48,907 nt of DNA from an uncultured Bacilli bacterium (GTDB lineage: Bacteria > Bacillota_I > Bacilli_A > RF39 > UBA660). The stretch spans positions 1-48,907 of the forward strand of contig CANQJD010000005.1 in assembly GCA_947624175.1 (NCBI GenBank). Direction: 5' to 3'. Made by a program: the position numbers and the translations under genes. Position 1 is the stretch's first letter; every line of letters starts with the position of its first letter. The notes under the pieces are model-generated. The model was given only the letters and a program-made list of their open reading frames with translations, ran no database searches and had not been told where the DNA came from. This document shows positions 10,266 to 19,431 of this stretch, in pieces.

Positions 10266-11168
10266 TTATTTATTTTTAGGCAAATTTAAATAATCTCCGA
10301 TTATTTTATTCCACTTTTCTGGAGAAAATTTTTCATATCCTGAATTTGGATAAAAAGTTATTTCTCCAAAATAAAGTTTACCATTTATATCATACCAATC
10401 TATTCTTACAAATGGAATACCTTCTGCCAATTTTTCAGATAATTTTAACATTTTTGAAAAATTTACTGGTTTTTCGATATTTTCATCAGTTCGATGACCA
10501 CTTTCAACAATTGGCAACATATGCCAATTATTATCAAAAAATGTTTTTATCATATTTTTAGAAGAAAATCTTTCAGAACAAACTAATGTCATTTTGGGAT
10601 GACCATTGAAACAAAAAACCTTGTAATCATTTAATTCTTGTTTCTTTGAGTCTATCATATATTTTTCAACTAATATTCTTGGTACAACATTTTTATATGG
10701 CCATTCACGGCCTCCATAAAAATAGTTGTGCTTTAAAGAATTATTTATTTTCTTTTTTGCTTCTTTTATATCAAAATTGTTTTTATCTTTACAAATTACT
10801 AATCCTCCAGAATCATGAGTACATTTAATTACAAACTGATTTGGCAATTTTAAAAAATCTATTTCATCAAATTTATCATATATTTTAATATTTGGAATAA
10901 TATATTCTTGGCCAATTATATTAGCTACATAATTTTTAACTTCATATTTATCAACCATAGTAGTATATCTAGGATTCCTATCATATAATTTTAACCATTG
11001 TATTTTTTCATTAAATGTTTGAGGATTATCAAAATCTAATTTTTTTCCAATTTTTAATTTATATTTTATTTTTAAATAACTTTTGTCATTTATAATATTA
11101 AATATATTAAAATAATTTTTATTAAGTAAATAAAGTATAACTTTTTCAAGATAATTTCTTTTTTTCAT
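10266..11168 (-). CDS. TupA-like ATP-grasp protein / capsule glycosyltransferase-associated
   Basis: DNPQTFNEKIQWLKLYDRNP, VEKYM...NDYKVFCFNGHPK, FVRIDWYDINGKLYFGEITFYPNSGYEKF. Confidence 0.88.
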   Translation of the reverse strand: MKKRNYLEKVILYLLNKNYFNIFNIINDKSYLKIKYKLKIGKKLDFDNPQTFNEKIQWLKLYDRNPRYTTMVDKYEVKNYVANIIGQEYIIPNIKIYDKFDEIDFLKLPNQFVIKCTHDSGGLVICKDKNNFDIKEAKKKINNSLKHNYFYGGREWPYKNVVPRILVEKYMIDSKKQELNDYKVFCFNGHPKMTLVCSERFSSKNMIKTFFDNNWHMLPIVESGHRTDENIEKPVNFSKMLKLSEKLAEGIPFVRIDWYDINGKLYFGEITFYPNSGYEKFSPEKWNKIIGDYLNLPKNK

Positions 11169-12378
11169 TTAACTGTTCCTTTCTAGCATTATGAAGTGTA
11201 ACAATTGCTAACAATATATATATACGTGTATTTTTACTATAATACGATACCATTGCAAATTCTAAAACTAAATTGACTAAAAAAATTACAAGTACTATAT
11301 TTATATACGGATTTTTTTGCTTCAAAAATTTCAAGCAATATATAATTATATAAACATATGTTGAATAATATATTAAAAAACCAAATATTCCAACTGAAGA
11401 TAATAATTCAACATAATTATTATGAAGATACATCTTTTCACCTATCACATATAAAGAAAGATATTTTGCATTACCCATTCCTATACCGAAAAAAGGTGTC
11501 TTTTTAAATTGTTCTATTCCTAAATCAATTAATAATTTTCTAGTTCTAGCTGATCCATCAACCACACCATTTTCTGTAAACATATTAATTGCACTTTGAA
11601 ACCTAGAAAAAATTGTTGAAAATATTTGGGTTTGAGAAATTGCAAAAAATATACCAACAAGAATTACAAAATAAATTATTTTTTTAGTTGCATTTTTTAT
11701 ATTAAATTTTTTATTTCTATTTAACAAAAATAATAATACTGTTCCTAATACTAATGTTATTAATACTTTTCTACTACCAGTTCCAAGTGAAACAATTAAA
11801 GGAAGTATTGTAACCAAAAAATATTTTTTATTATTTTCATATAATGCAAAAAATATAGCTATTATTACAGAAATTGAAGTTTGTAAACCTATTGTATTTA
11901 CATTATTTAATTCAGTACCTACTCTTATGCCTTTAATAAGCATATCAATATAATTTTTGACTCCATAGTAAATAATTATATAAAATGAAAATATTAAACC
12001 AGCATACATAATTATTTTTAACAATTTCTTTGCTCCATTATCAATATTTATAAAAAAGTTATAAGAAATAAGCACAAAAATAACTAAAATAATTTGAGTT
12101 CTTGCATCTATTAGAGTTATATTTGGATCAATTGACCAAAAACTGGACAATAAACAAAATAGAGCAAAGAAAAACATTAATATAATTGGAACACAAAATT
12201 TCATTTTTCTATTTTTTATTATTTTTAAAAATTCTATTCCCAAAAATATTAACAAAATAATTTCTGAATAGACTACAGTATCAGAACTACTACCATATAT
12301 ATATAAAATAATCATATATATAAAAAATAAAACTAATTGTATATAATCAATATTAATATTTTTCTTAATCTCTTTCAT
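11146..12378 (-). CDS. O-antigen ligase/polymerase-like protein (Wzy)
   Basis: Polytopic; FFGIGMGNAKYLSL...LHNNYVELLSSVGIFGFLIYY signature. Confidence 0.82.
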   Translation of the reverse strand: MKEIKKNINIDYIQLVLFFIYMIILYIYGSSSDTVVYSEIILLIFLGIEFLKIIKNRKMKFCVPIILMFFFALFCLLSSFWSIDPNITLIDARTQIILVIFVLISYNFFINIDNGAKKLLKIIMYAGLIFSFYIIIYYGVKNYIDMLIKGIRVGTELNNVNTIGLQTSISVIIAIFFALYENNKKYFLVTILPLIVSLGTGSRKVLITLVLGTVLLFLLNRNKKFNIKNATKKIIYFVILVGIFFAISQTQIFSTIFSRFQSAINMFTENGVVDGSARTRKLLIDLGIEQFKKTPFFGIGMGNAKYLSLYVIGEKMYLHNNYVELLSSVGIFGFLIYYSTYVYIIIYCLKFLKQKNPYINIVLVIFLVNLVLEFAMVSYYSKNTRIYILLAIVTLHNARKEQLNEKKKLS

Positions 12379-12453
12379 AAGTCATCTCCAAATTAATTTT
12401 TCATCAATTTAAATATTATTTTTATTTAATTAAAAATCAAAAACTTAATTATT

Positions 12454-13599
12454 TTATTCTTTTATTATATCATAAATTTTTAAAGTCCAATCAAATGTTA
12501 ATTCTTTTTTTATTATATTTTGATTTTTTTTAATCATTTCATAAGTTTTATTATCATTCATAATATCTTTAATTTTTAATATTAATGAATCTTTATTTAA
12601 GTCAAAAATTGCTGATTCATCACACAAAATTTCAGGTATTCCTCCTGCATTACTACCAATAACAACTATATCATTATATAACGCTTCAAGTACAGTATTA
12701 GGACATGAATCAGCAAGTGAAGGAACAACAAGCAAATCACATTTTTTCAAAACAATAAGTGGATTATCCATATTGCCTAAAAACTCAACATTTTTATAAT
12801 TATAAATTTTTTTATAATTTTCTAAATTTTTACCTCCACCGATTAAATAAAAATTGTAATTATTTTTTTCTTTATTTAATTCTTTAATTGCCTCAAGTAA
12901 TATATCTTGTCCTTTCCTTTTATCATTAAATCCGCCTATAAAACATATGTTCTTTTTACTATCATCAACTATAAATTCAGAATTAACTTTTGATTTTTCA
13001 ACTATCCAACTTGGATTAATATTATTAATTTGTATTTTAAATTTTTTTCCAATACTTTTTCTTAATCTATTATGCCTTTTTAATATTATTTCCTTATCAT
13101 ATTCACACTGGCAAATAATTTTACTACATTTTTTTATACATATGTCTTCACTTATCCATTGATACATTTTTTTTAATTTATAAGATAATTTTTTAGTATT
13201 ATTACTATTAACTTCTTCATAACCAATCATATCTTTTCTAATCATTAATACTATATTCTTAACATTGAATAAACAAAGTCCTATAGTAGGAGGTACATCA
13301 AAAACAATGATTCTATCATATTTTTCTTTTTTTATTTTCTTAATTACTTTAAAATTTTTTATTAGTATTAATAATTCTGGAGGTAATATTTTAAATCTTG
13401 ATTTGATTTTTTTCATTTCATATTTTGATTTTAAATTATATTTTTTTAGACTTTCATTATTATCACTACAACATAAATCAAAATCATATTTATTACATAA
13501 GGCTTTAGAAAGTTCTATAAATCTTTTTACTCCACCAGTTTGCTTTACTTCAATTATTGATCCTGATGTATATATTAAACCTTTCATAATGGTAATCAC
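12454..13599 (-). CDS. GT4-family glycosyltransferase
   Basis: GGFNDKRKGQDILLEAIKEL, PSLADSCPNTVLEALYNDIVVIGSNAGGIPEI. Confidence 0.9.
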   Translation of the reverse strand: MITIMKGLIYTSGSIIEVKQTGGVKRFIELSKALCNKYDFDLCCSDNNESLKKYNLKSKYEMKKIKSRFKILPPELLILIKNFKVIKKIKKEKYDRIIVFDVPPTIGLCLFNVKNIVLMIRKDMIGYEEVNSNNTKKLSYKLKKMYQWISEDICIKKCSKIICQCEYDKEIILKRHNRLRKSIGKKFKIQINNINPSWIVEKSKVNSEFIVDDSKKNICFIGGFNDKRKGQDILLEAIKELNKEKNNYNFYLIGGGKNLENYKKIYNYKNVEFLGNMDNPLIVLKKCDLLVVPSLADSCPNTVLEALYNDIVVIGSNAGGIPEILCDESAIFDLNKDSLILKIKDIMNDNKTYEMIKKNQNIIKKELTFDWTLKIYDIIKE

Positions 13600-13603
13600 C
13601 TCA

Positions 13604-14686
13604 CTATTTAGAATTACTAATTTTTATAAATAATTTTTCAATTTCACTAAAACATCTATTATATTCATATTTACTTTCTACAAATTTTCTAGCAGCATTT
13701 CCCATTTTTTTTCTTACTTTTTCATTATTGACTAGATAAATTATTTTATCTGCTAATTCTTCACTATTATCTTTCATTACAACTAGACTTGTTTCATTGG
13801 GTATAGTAACTTCTAAAAGACCAGGGACATTTGTAATTATAACTGGCAATCCAGTTGCCTCTGCTTCAATTGCAGAAACTCCAAAAGATTCAGCTAAAGA
13901 TGGATAAACTGCTATATCGATATTTCCTAATTCTTTGGCAACATCTTCTTGAGATAAAAATCCTTTCCATTCTATCATTTCAGCAACATCTAATTTTATT
14001 GCTAAATCTTTATACTCTTTTTCATATTTTCCACTTCCAATTATTATTAATTTTAAAAAATCATTTCCACATTTATTTTTGATTATTTTTAAACTTTTTA
14101 TTAAAGTATCATACCCATATATTGGTTTAATAGATTTTGCTATACCAATTTTTATATATTTCTCTTTTTGAACTTTTTTTCTTTTTGGAGAAAACAAGTC
14201 CATTTTTACCCCAAATGGAGTTATATAAATATCTTTATTTACATATTTTTGTATTTCTTTAGCCATAGTTTTACTAGTTGAAAAAATGTATGGTGCCTTT
14301 CTTAAAATATATTTAACATATAACTTATGAATAAAACTTTTTTTAGGAAACTCATAAACATCGGAACCCCAAACAGATAATATATATTTTTTTAATCCTA
14401 AAAGTGTAGCAATCATTCCATAACTTGTAATATAATGAGCATTTATAATATCTGGGTTGATATCTTTAATTATTTTTTTTATTTTTTTGATACAAAATAA
14501 ATACTTAATTTTTTTAATATTAGAACTACTAGTAGAAGCACCTGAATCAATATAGTGTACTACTACATTATCTATTTTATCATTCATAAAAGAAATTACA
14601 TGTACTTCATGATTTCTAGATACAAAATACTCACACCATTTCTTTGTGTGATAATTATCTGCCGAAGATAAAAATACTATTTTCAT
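13604..14686 (-). CDS. GT4-family glycosyltransferase
   Basis: YGYDTLIKSLKIIK, WKGFLSQEDV, PSLAESFGVSAIEAEATGLPVI. Confidence 0.92.
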   Translation of the reverse strand: MKIVFLSSADNYHTKKWCEYFVSRNHEVHVISFMNDKIDNVVVHYIDSGASTSSSNIKKIKYLFCIKKIKKIIKDINPDIINAHYITSYGMIATLLGLKKYILSVWGSDVYEFPKKSFIHKLYVKYILRKAPYIFSTSKTMAKEIQKYVNKDIYITPFGVKMDLFSPKRKKVQKEKYIKIGIAKSIKPIYGYDTLIKSLKIIKNKCGNDFLKLIIIGSGKYEKEYKDLAIKLDVAEMIEWKGFLSQEDVAKELGNIDIAVYPSLAESFGVSAIEAEATGLPVIITNVPGLLEVTIPNETSLVVMKDNSEELADKIIYLVNNEKVRKKMGNAARKFVESKYEYNRCFSEIEKLFIKISNSK

Positions 14687-14699
14687 ACATCCTCCATTA

Positions 14700-14948
14700 A
14701 TCTATCTAATACTTTCAGCCTTTTCCCAAAATAGTTTAGACTTTCCAGTAATCATATTATAAACACCTATTGCTTGAACTAAAAATGATTATTATTCTTA
14801 TTATGCAATTCTAGGATACAACATTAACACCATCAAATAAATAATCCTCTTTAGTACTAAATTTCATTACCATTACATCAATGCCATTTTTTGCATAAAA
14901 TCATTTCTTGTATGAACATACATTAACGACTGACACTAATAATTTCAT
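14700..14948 (-). pseudogene. Decayed glycosyltransferase remnant
   Basis: Minus-strand frame reads MKLLVSVVNVCSYKK*FYAKNGIDVMVMKFSTKEDYLFDGVNVVS*, resembling a GT N-terminus with stops; a downstream fragment reads VQAIGVYNMITGKSKLFWEKAESIR*. Confidence 0.55.
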
Positions 14949-14965
14949 TGTCACACCGCCTTTAT

Positions 14966-15733
14966 TTAAAATAAATATTTGATTAGAGCATGAAATACAA
15001 AGTGAATAATATTATAACTTGCTCTAACCTTTCCTATTTTTTCATCTTGTGTTTGTATTTCCCAAACTTGTTTGATACTTTTAAATTTATTTGATGATAA
15101 AGAGTTACTACTAACTCTATATTTTACTAATGCCTCATTAATTCCATATGCAATAGTCCCATTTCTTAACAGCATTAACCATGTTGCGTAATCTTGTCCA
15201 CCTCTTCTTAATGGCATCCTAAAATCACCTAATATTTCTCTATTTATAACAGCAGAAGAAGTAGCAATAATAGTATTATGTAATAAATAATTATAATCAC
15301 AAATCGTTTTTAAATTCCTTTTTCCTTTTATTTGTTTACCATTTTCATCTATCATTTCAATTGCTGTATATGAAAAAGGTGTATTTTTTTCATTCATTAA
15401 TTCAATTTGTTTAGTTATTTTTTCAGGATACCAAACATCATCACTATCAAGAAATGCAACATATTGTCCTGTAGCAATTTCTAGCGCTTTATTTCTTGCT
15501 GCACCTGCTCCTCTATTTTTATCTTGGCAATAATAGATAATATTTTTATGATTTTTCATTCTATCTTTTATGATTTTTTCAGAATTATCTGATGAACAAT
15601 CATTAACTAAAACAATCTCAATATCATTATAAGTTTGATTAAAAATAGAATCAAAATACTGTGGTAAATATTTTTCTGCATTGTAAACTGGAGTTATTAT
15701 TGAAACTTTATTTTTAATATATTCCTTTTCCAT
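14966..15733 (-). CDS. GT2-family glycosyltransferase
   Basis: VSIITPVYNAEKYLPQYFDSIFNQTYNDIEIVLVNDCSSD, YVAFLDSDDVWYPEKI. Confidence 0.93.
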   Translation of the reverse strand: MEKEYIKNKVSIITPVYNAEKYLPQYFDSIFNQTYNDIEIVLVNDCSSDNSEKIIKDRMKNHKNIIYYCQDKNRGAGAARNKALEIATGQYVAFLDSDDVWYPEKITKQIELMNEKNTPFSYTAIEMIDENGKQIKGKRNLKTICDYNYLLHNTIIATSSAVINREILGDFRMPLRRGGQDYATWLMLLRNGTIAYGINEALVKYRVSSNSLSSNKFKSIKQVWEIQTQDEKIGKVRASYNIIHFVFHALIKYLF

Positions 15734-15734
15734 A

Positions 15735-16670
15735 TTACTTATCCTTGTAAATTGGTGTTAACCATTTTTTATTAATTATCTTTATTCCTCTAACCACATT
15801 CAAATATTCTTTATGAATTTTTTCTGTTATATCACCACTTATACCATTATTTATACTATACTTATCAATAGATAATACTGGAGTTATTTCCATTGCTGAT
15901 CCACATAAAAATGCTTCATCACAAGTATATAGCTCGGTTCTATCTATTGATCTTTCAACTACTTCAAATCCCAATTCTTCTGCAATCTTAATTATCGTAT
16001 CTCTAGTAATACTTTCCAAAACAGAATCGGTTAATTGTGGAGTTATTATTTTATTTTCTTTAATCATAAAGAAACAAGAACCTGGTCCCTCTGAAACTTT
16101 TCCTTCTTTATTTAAGAATATACAGGTATCATATCCATTCCTTAATGCTTCCCTTTGTCCTAATCTACTATTAATATAGTTAGCACCACATTTTATTCTT
16201 GGTGATAAATTATCATCGCTAATTCTTCTCCAAGAAGTTACGCAACAATTTAACCCTTTTTTATTATATTCAGCACTTGTCTTTCCTCTAGGTATTGGTG
16301 AAACAAACATTTCAACAGGTCCATCACTACCCCAAGAACCAAATCCATCAACAAATAGCGTTTGTCTTACTGATAAATTCTCATCATACTCATTTGCTTT
16401 TATTACATCAACTAAAGCTTTTTTAAAATCTTCTTTTGTATATTTACAATCTAATTGAAGCAATTTTGCTGATTTAAGCAATCTATTATAGTGGTCATCT
16501 AATCTAAAAGCATATAATTGTTTTTCTTCTTCATTCCAATAACACGGAATTCCTTCAAAAACATTCAAACCAAATTGGGAAGTAGGAGAAAGAACGTTAA
16601 TTTTTGCTTCATTAACATCAAGTATTTCTCCTTTTAACCAAATTCTTCTATTTTCAACTTTATATTTCAT
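15735..16670 (-). CDS. Class IV aminotransferase (branched-chain aminotransferase-like)
   Basis: FGLNVFEGIPCYW, RQTLFVDG, GANYINS, SEGPGSCFFMIKENKIITPQLTDSVLESITRDTII, CGSAMEITPV. Confidence 0.9.
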   Translation of the reverse strand: MKYKVENRRIWLKGEILDVNEAKINVLSPTSQFGLNVFEGIPCYWNEEEKQLYAFRLDDHYNRLLKSAKLLQLDCKYTKEDFKKALVDVIKANEYDENLSVRQTLFVDGFGSWGSDGPVEMFVSPIPRGKTSAEYNKKGLNCCVTSWRRISDDNLSPRIKCGANYINSRLGQREALRNGYDTCIFLNKEGKVSEGPGSCFFMIKENKIITPQLTDSVLESITRDTIIKIAEELGFEVVERSIDRTELYTCDEAFLCGSAMEITPVLSIDKYSINNGISGDITEKIHKEYLNVVRGIKIINKKWLTPIYKDK

Positions 16671-16683
16671 TATTATTCTCCTC

Positions 16684-17367
16684 CTAATCTTTTTGATGAG
16701 CCAATTTAATAATTCTTTCTTCTTCTAGTTTTGCAGCAGTTTCATCATCTACGGAATTATCAACTTTATTTTCGTAAATATTTTCTTTTTTAAAGACCTT
16801 TAAAATAGTACAAAACATTATTTTAAAATCATATAATACACCATATTTTTTAAATTTATCAACATACTCATTATCAAATATAACCTTTTTATCCCATGTT
16901 ATATCATTTCTTCCTTTTACTTGAGCAAGACCTGTTAATCCAGCTTTTACTTCAAATCTTTTTTTATAAATCTTATTAAGTGTATCAAAATCACCCAATT
17001 CATTCTCAACACAAGGCCTTGGTCCAACAAAGGACATTTGTCCCAAAAAAATATTTAATAATTGTGGAACTTCATCTAAACTAGTATTCCTTAAAAATTT
17101 TCCAACTTTTGTTACTCTTGGATCATCTTTAAAATTAAATAACCCTGTCCCCATTTTTTCAGCATTTGTAATCATCGTTCTAAACTTTAAGATATTAAAT
17201 ATTTTTCCATTTTTCGTTCTACGTTTTTGTTTAAATAAGATTGGACCATTAGAATCGATTTTTATTGCTATACTTACAAAAATCCAAATTGGTAATGACA
17301 CTATTAATCCCAATAATGAAAGAATAATATCAAATAATCTTTTAAAAAATAAACTAACAATATACAT
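16684..17367 (-). CDS. Undecaprenyl-phosphate sugar transferase (Bac_transf, initiating glycosyltransferase)
   Basis: KRLFDIILSLLGLIVSLPIW, FKQKRRTKNGKIFNILKFRTM, SLDEVPQLLNIFLGQMSFVGPRP. Confidence 0.94.
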   Translation of the reverse strand: MYIVSLFFKRLFDIILSLLGLIVSLPIWIFVSIAIKIDSNGPILFKQKRRTKNGKIFNILKFRTMITNAEKMGTGLFNFKDDPRVTKVGKFLRNTSLDEVPQLLNIFLGQMSFVGPRPCVENELGDFDTLNKIYKKRFEVKAGLTGLAQVKGRNDITWDKKVIFDNEYVDKFKKYGVLYDFKIMFCTILKVFKKENIYENKVDNSVDDETAAKLEEERIIKLAHQKD

Positions 17368-17379
17368 ATAACTACCTCA

Positions 17380-19431
17380 TTAAAAATTATAAGTTTCAAA
17401 TATATAGTCAAAAGATTCTTTATTCTTTATTATTTCAATTTCATTATTAGACATTTCTACAATATAAAAATTTGGAAGAATGAAGGGTGGTTTCATTACA
17501 ATTGAATAAGAACCACAATTACTTATAACAATCACATCACCAACTGATAATTTGCCACTATAGTTTTTGAAAAGGACATCTCCTTCAATACATGTATATC
17601 CTACTATATCTAAGTCTTTATACTCTTTACTATCATTATTATATTTAATAATATCTATTGGAGGATTAACTCCGGTCATACTAATATTTTTTTGACTTCC
17701 GGTCACACTTGCAAAATATTTACCTCTTATATTTTTGATATTATTAACTGTACATACAAATTTCATTGAATCACCAACTAATGCTGAACCAGGCTCTATT
17801 ATTAATTCTGGATAAACACCTTTTTTTTCAAAAAAATCATGAAGTATTGGAGCAAATGATAATGCATATTCTTGATAAGATGGTATTGCCGATGAAAATT
17901 GCTCTTTTAATCTATTATCCATATTTCCATAAAGACCGCCGCCTAAATCTATTCTTTCAGGAATTACTTTTAATTTTTCGATTAATTCTATCATTTTTTT
18001 TGCTCTATTAGGCCAATAATCTAATTGCCTCTTAGCAAAGTGACATTGTAAATTTATCAAATACAATTTTTTATTATTATTGATTATGGATAAAACCTTG
18101 CTAAAATCCTCACTATTTGTATCTAATCCAAATCTTGAAATAACTCCATCATCAACATCAAAATTACATCTAATTCCTACATTTATCTTTTTACTTGATT
18201 TTTTTGAAATATTATCTAGTAATATAGCTTCTTCATAGTTATCTATATTAACTGTTACTCCTTTGCAAGCATATTCACTCAAATAATCACTATTTTTAAT
18301 TGGACCATTCCATATTATTCTATTTGGCTCTACACCTACCTTCAGTGCAAGTTGTAATTCCATTTCAGATACAACCTCGGCATAGCCATTTAACTCATTT
18401 ATAATTCTACATAGTTTTGGAATATAGTTTGTTTTATATGAATAAGCAATATTAAACTTAGGATAATATTTTTCAATAGCACTTTTTAATTCAATAAAAT
18501 TACTTCTAAACTGCTTCGTATCCAGTACATAAAACGAATCTCCACATTTTTCTTTTAATACATCCATTTTTTCTTTATTTATAATTGTATTTTTTTTATT
18601 AACAATATTATTTACAATTTGTTTTACCTCTTTTGTATTTTTATTTATTTCTTTGTCACTCATTTTTGAAACTTTTTCTTCATATTCTCTTAAATGTTTC
18701 ATATTATCTTTAAATGTTTGTTCAATTTCATTTATATCAGTAATAAGAGCAGTATTACAAAAACTACGAGATAAAATTGCTCTTGTAGAACCTAGTCTAT
18801 AGTGTTCTATTATTACTTTTTCAGCAGGTAAATCACCATATCCTAATTTAGCTATTCCACCTATTCCATATGGAATATTTGCTTTTTTTATTTTATTACA
18901 TATATTTTCTACAACACCATTAGAAAGAAGCTCAAACATAAATGTAAGTCCATAAGATAAATGTAAATCATTTAATCCAATATGGATTTCATCAATTCCC
19001 TTTAACTTTAAAACATCATCTAAGCAATCAACAGCTTCTTTTGTTTCAAGTAAGAGAATTGTCTTCACTCTATGATTAACATAAGATAAAAATGTTTCAA
19101 CATCATCTACACTTTTCCACATTGGAAGCATTACCAATTGTGCACCAGCAGCTATAACATCATTAATTTCTTTTTTTGAGTCTTTATTAATTGGATTAAT
19201 TCTAACTAACATGTCAGATTTTTTAAGAAGAGGAGCAATTTTTTTTATATCCGAAATTGTATGATTGGATTTAACAGTATTCATACCATTTTGTCTTTTT
19301 TCCTTACCAAGTGTCTCTAAATCAATCCAAATTCTATCAATACCATATTTTTCTGCAATTAAAGCAACCTCTGGGCTATTAGTAATATACATAAGCTTTA
19401 ACATATTATTTTCCAGCCCTTTCTTTATCAA
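17380..19431 (-). CDS. Fusion: HpcH/HpaI aldolase-citrate lyase family domain (N-term) + fold-type III PLP decarboxylase (LysA/Orn-DAP-Arg decarboxylase-like, C-term). Likely start at MLKLMYITN, 19404
   Basis: N-term: WIDLETLGK, RINPI, LLLETKEAV, HIGLNDLHLSYGL. C-term: AYSYKTNY (PLP Lys), QCHFAKR, DLGGGLYG, EPGSALVGD, CIEGDVL. Confidence 0.87.
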   Translation of the reverse strand: MIKKGLENNMLKLMYITNSPEVALIAEKYGIDRIWIDLETLGKEKRQNGMNTVKSNHTISDIKKIAPLLKKSDMLVRINPINKDSKKEINDVIAAGAQLVMLPMWKSVDDVETFLSYVNHRVKTILLLETKEAVDCLDDVLKLKGIDEIHIGLNDLHLSYGLTFMFELLSNGVVENICNKIKKANIPYGIGGIAKLGYGDLPAEKVIIEHYRLGSTRAILSRSFCNTALITDINEIEQTFKDNMKHLREYEEKVSKMSDKEINKNTKEVKQIVNNIVNKKNTIINKEKMDVLKEKCGDSFYVLDTKQFRSNFIELKSAIEKYYPKFNIAYSYKTNYIPKLCRIINELNGYAEVVSEMELQLALKVGVEPNRIIWNGPIKNSDYLSEYACKGVTVNIDNYEEAILLDNISKKSSKKINVGIRCNFDVDDGVISRFGLDTNSEDFSKVLSIINNNKKLYLINLQCHFAKRQLDYWPNRAKKMIELIEKLKVIPERIDLGGGLYGNMDNRLKEQFSSAIPSYQEYALSFAPILHDFFEKKGVYPELIIEPGSALVGDSMKFVCTVNNIKNIRGKYFASVTGSQKNISMTGVNPPIDIIKYNNDSKEYKDLDIVGYTCIEGDVLFKNYSGKLSVGDVIVISNCGSYSIVMKPPFILPNFYIVEMSNNEIEIIKNKESFDYIFETYNF

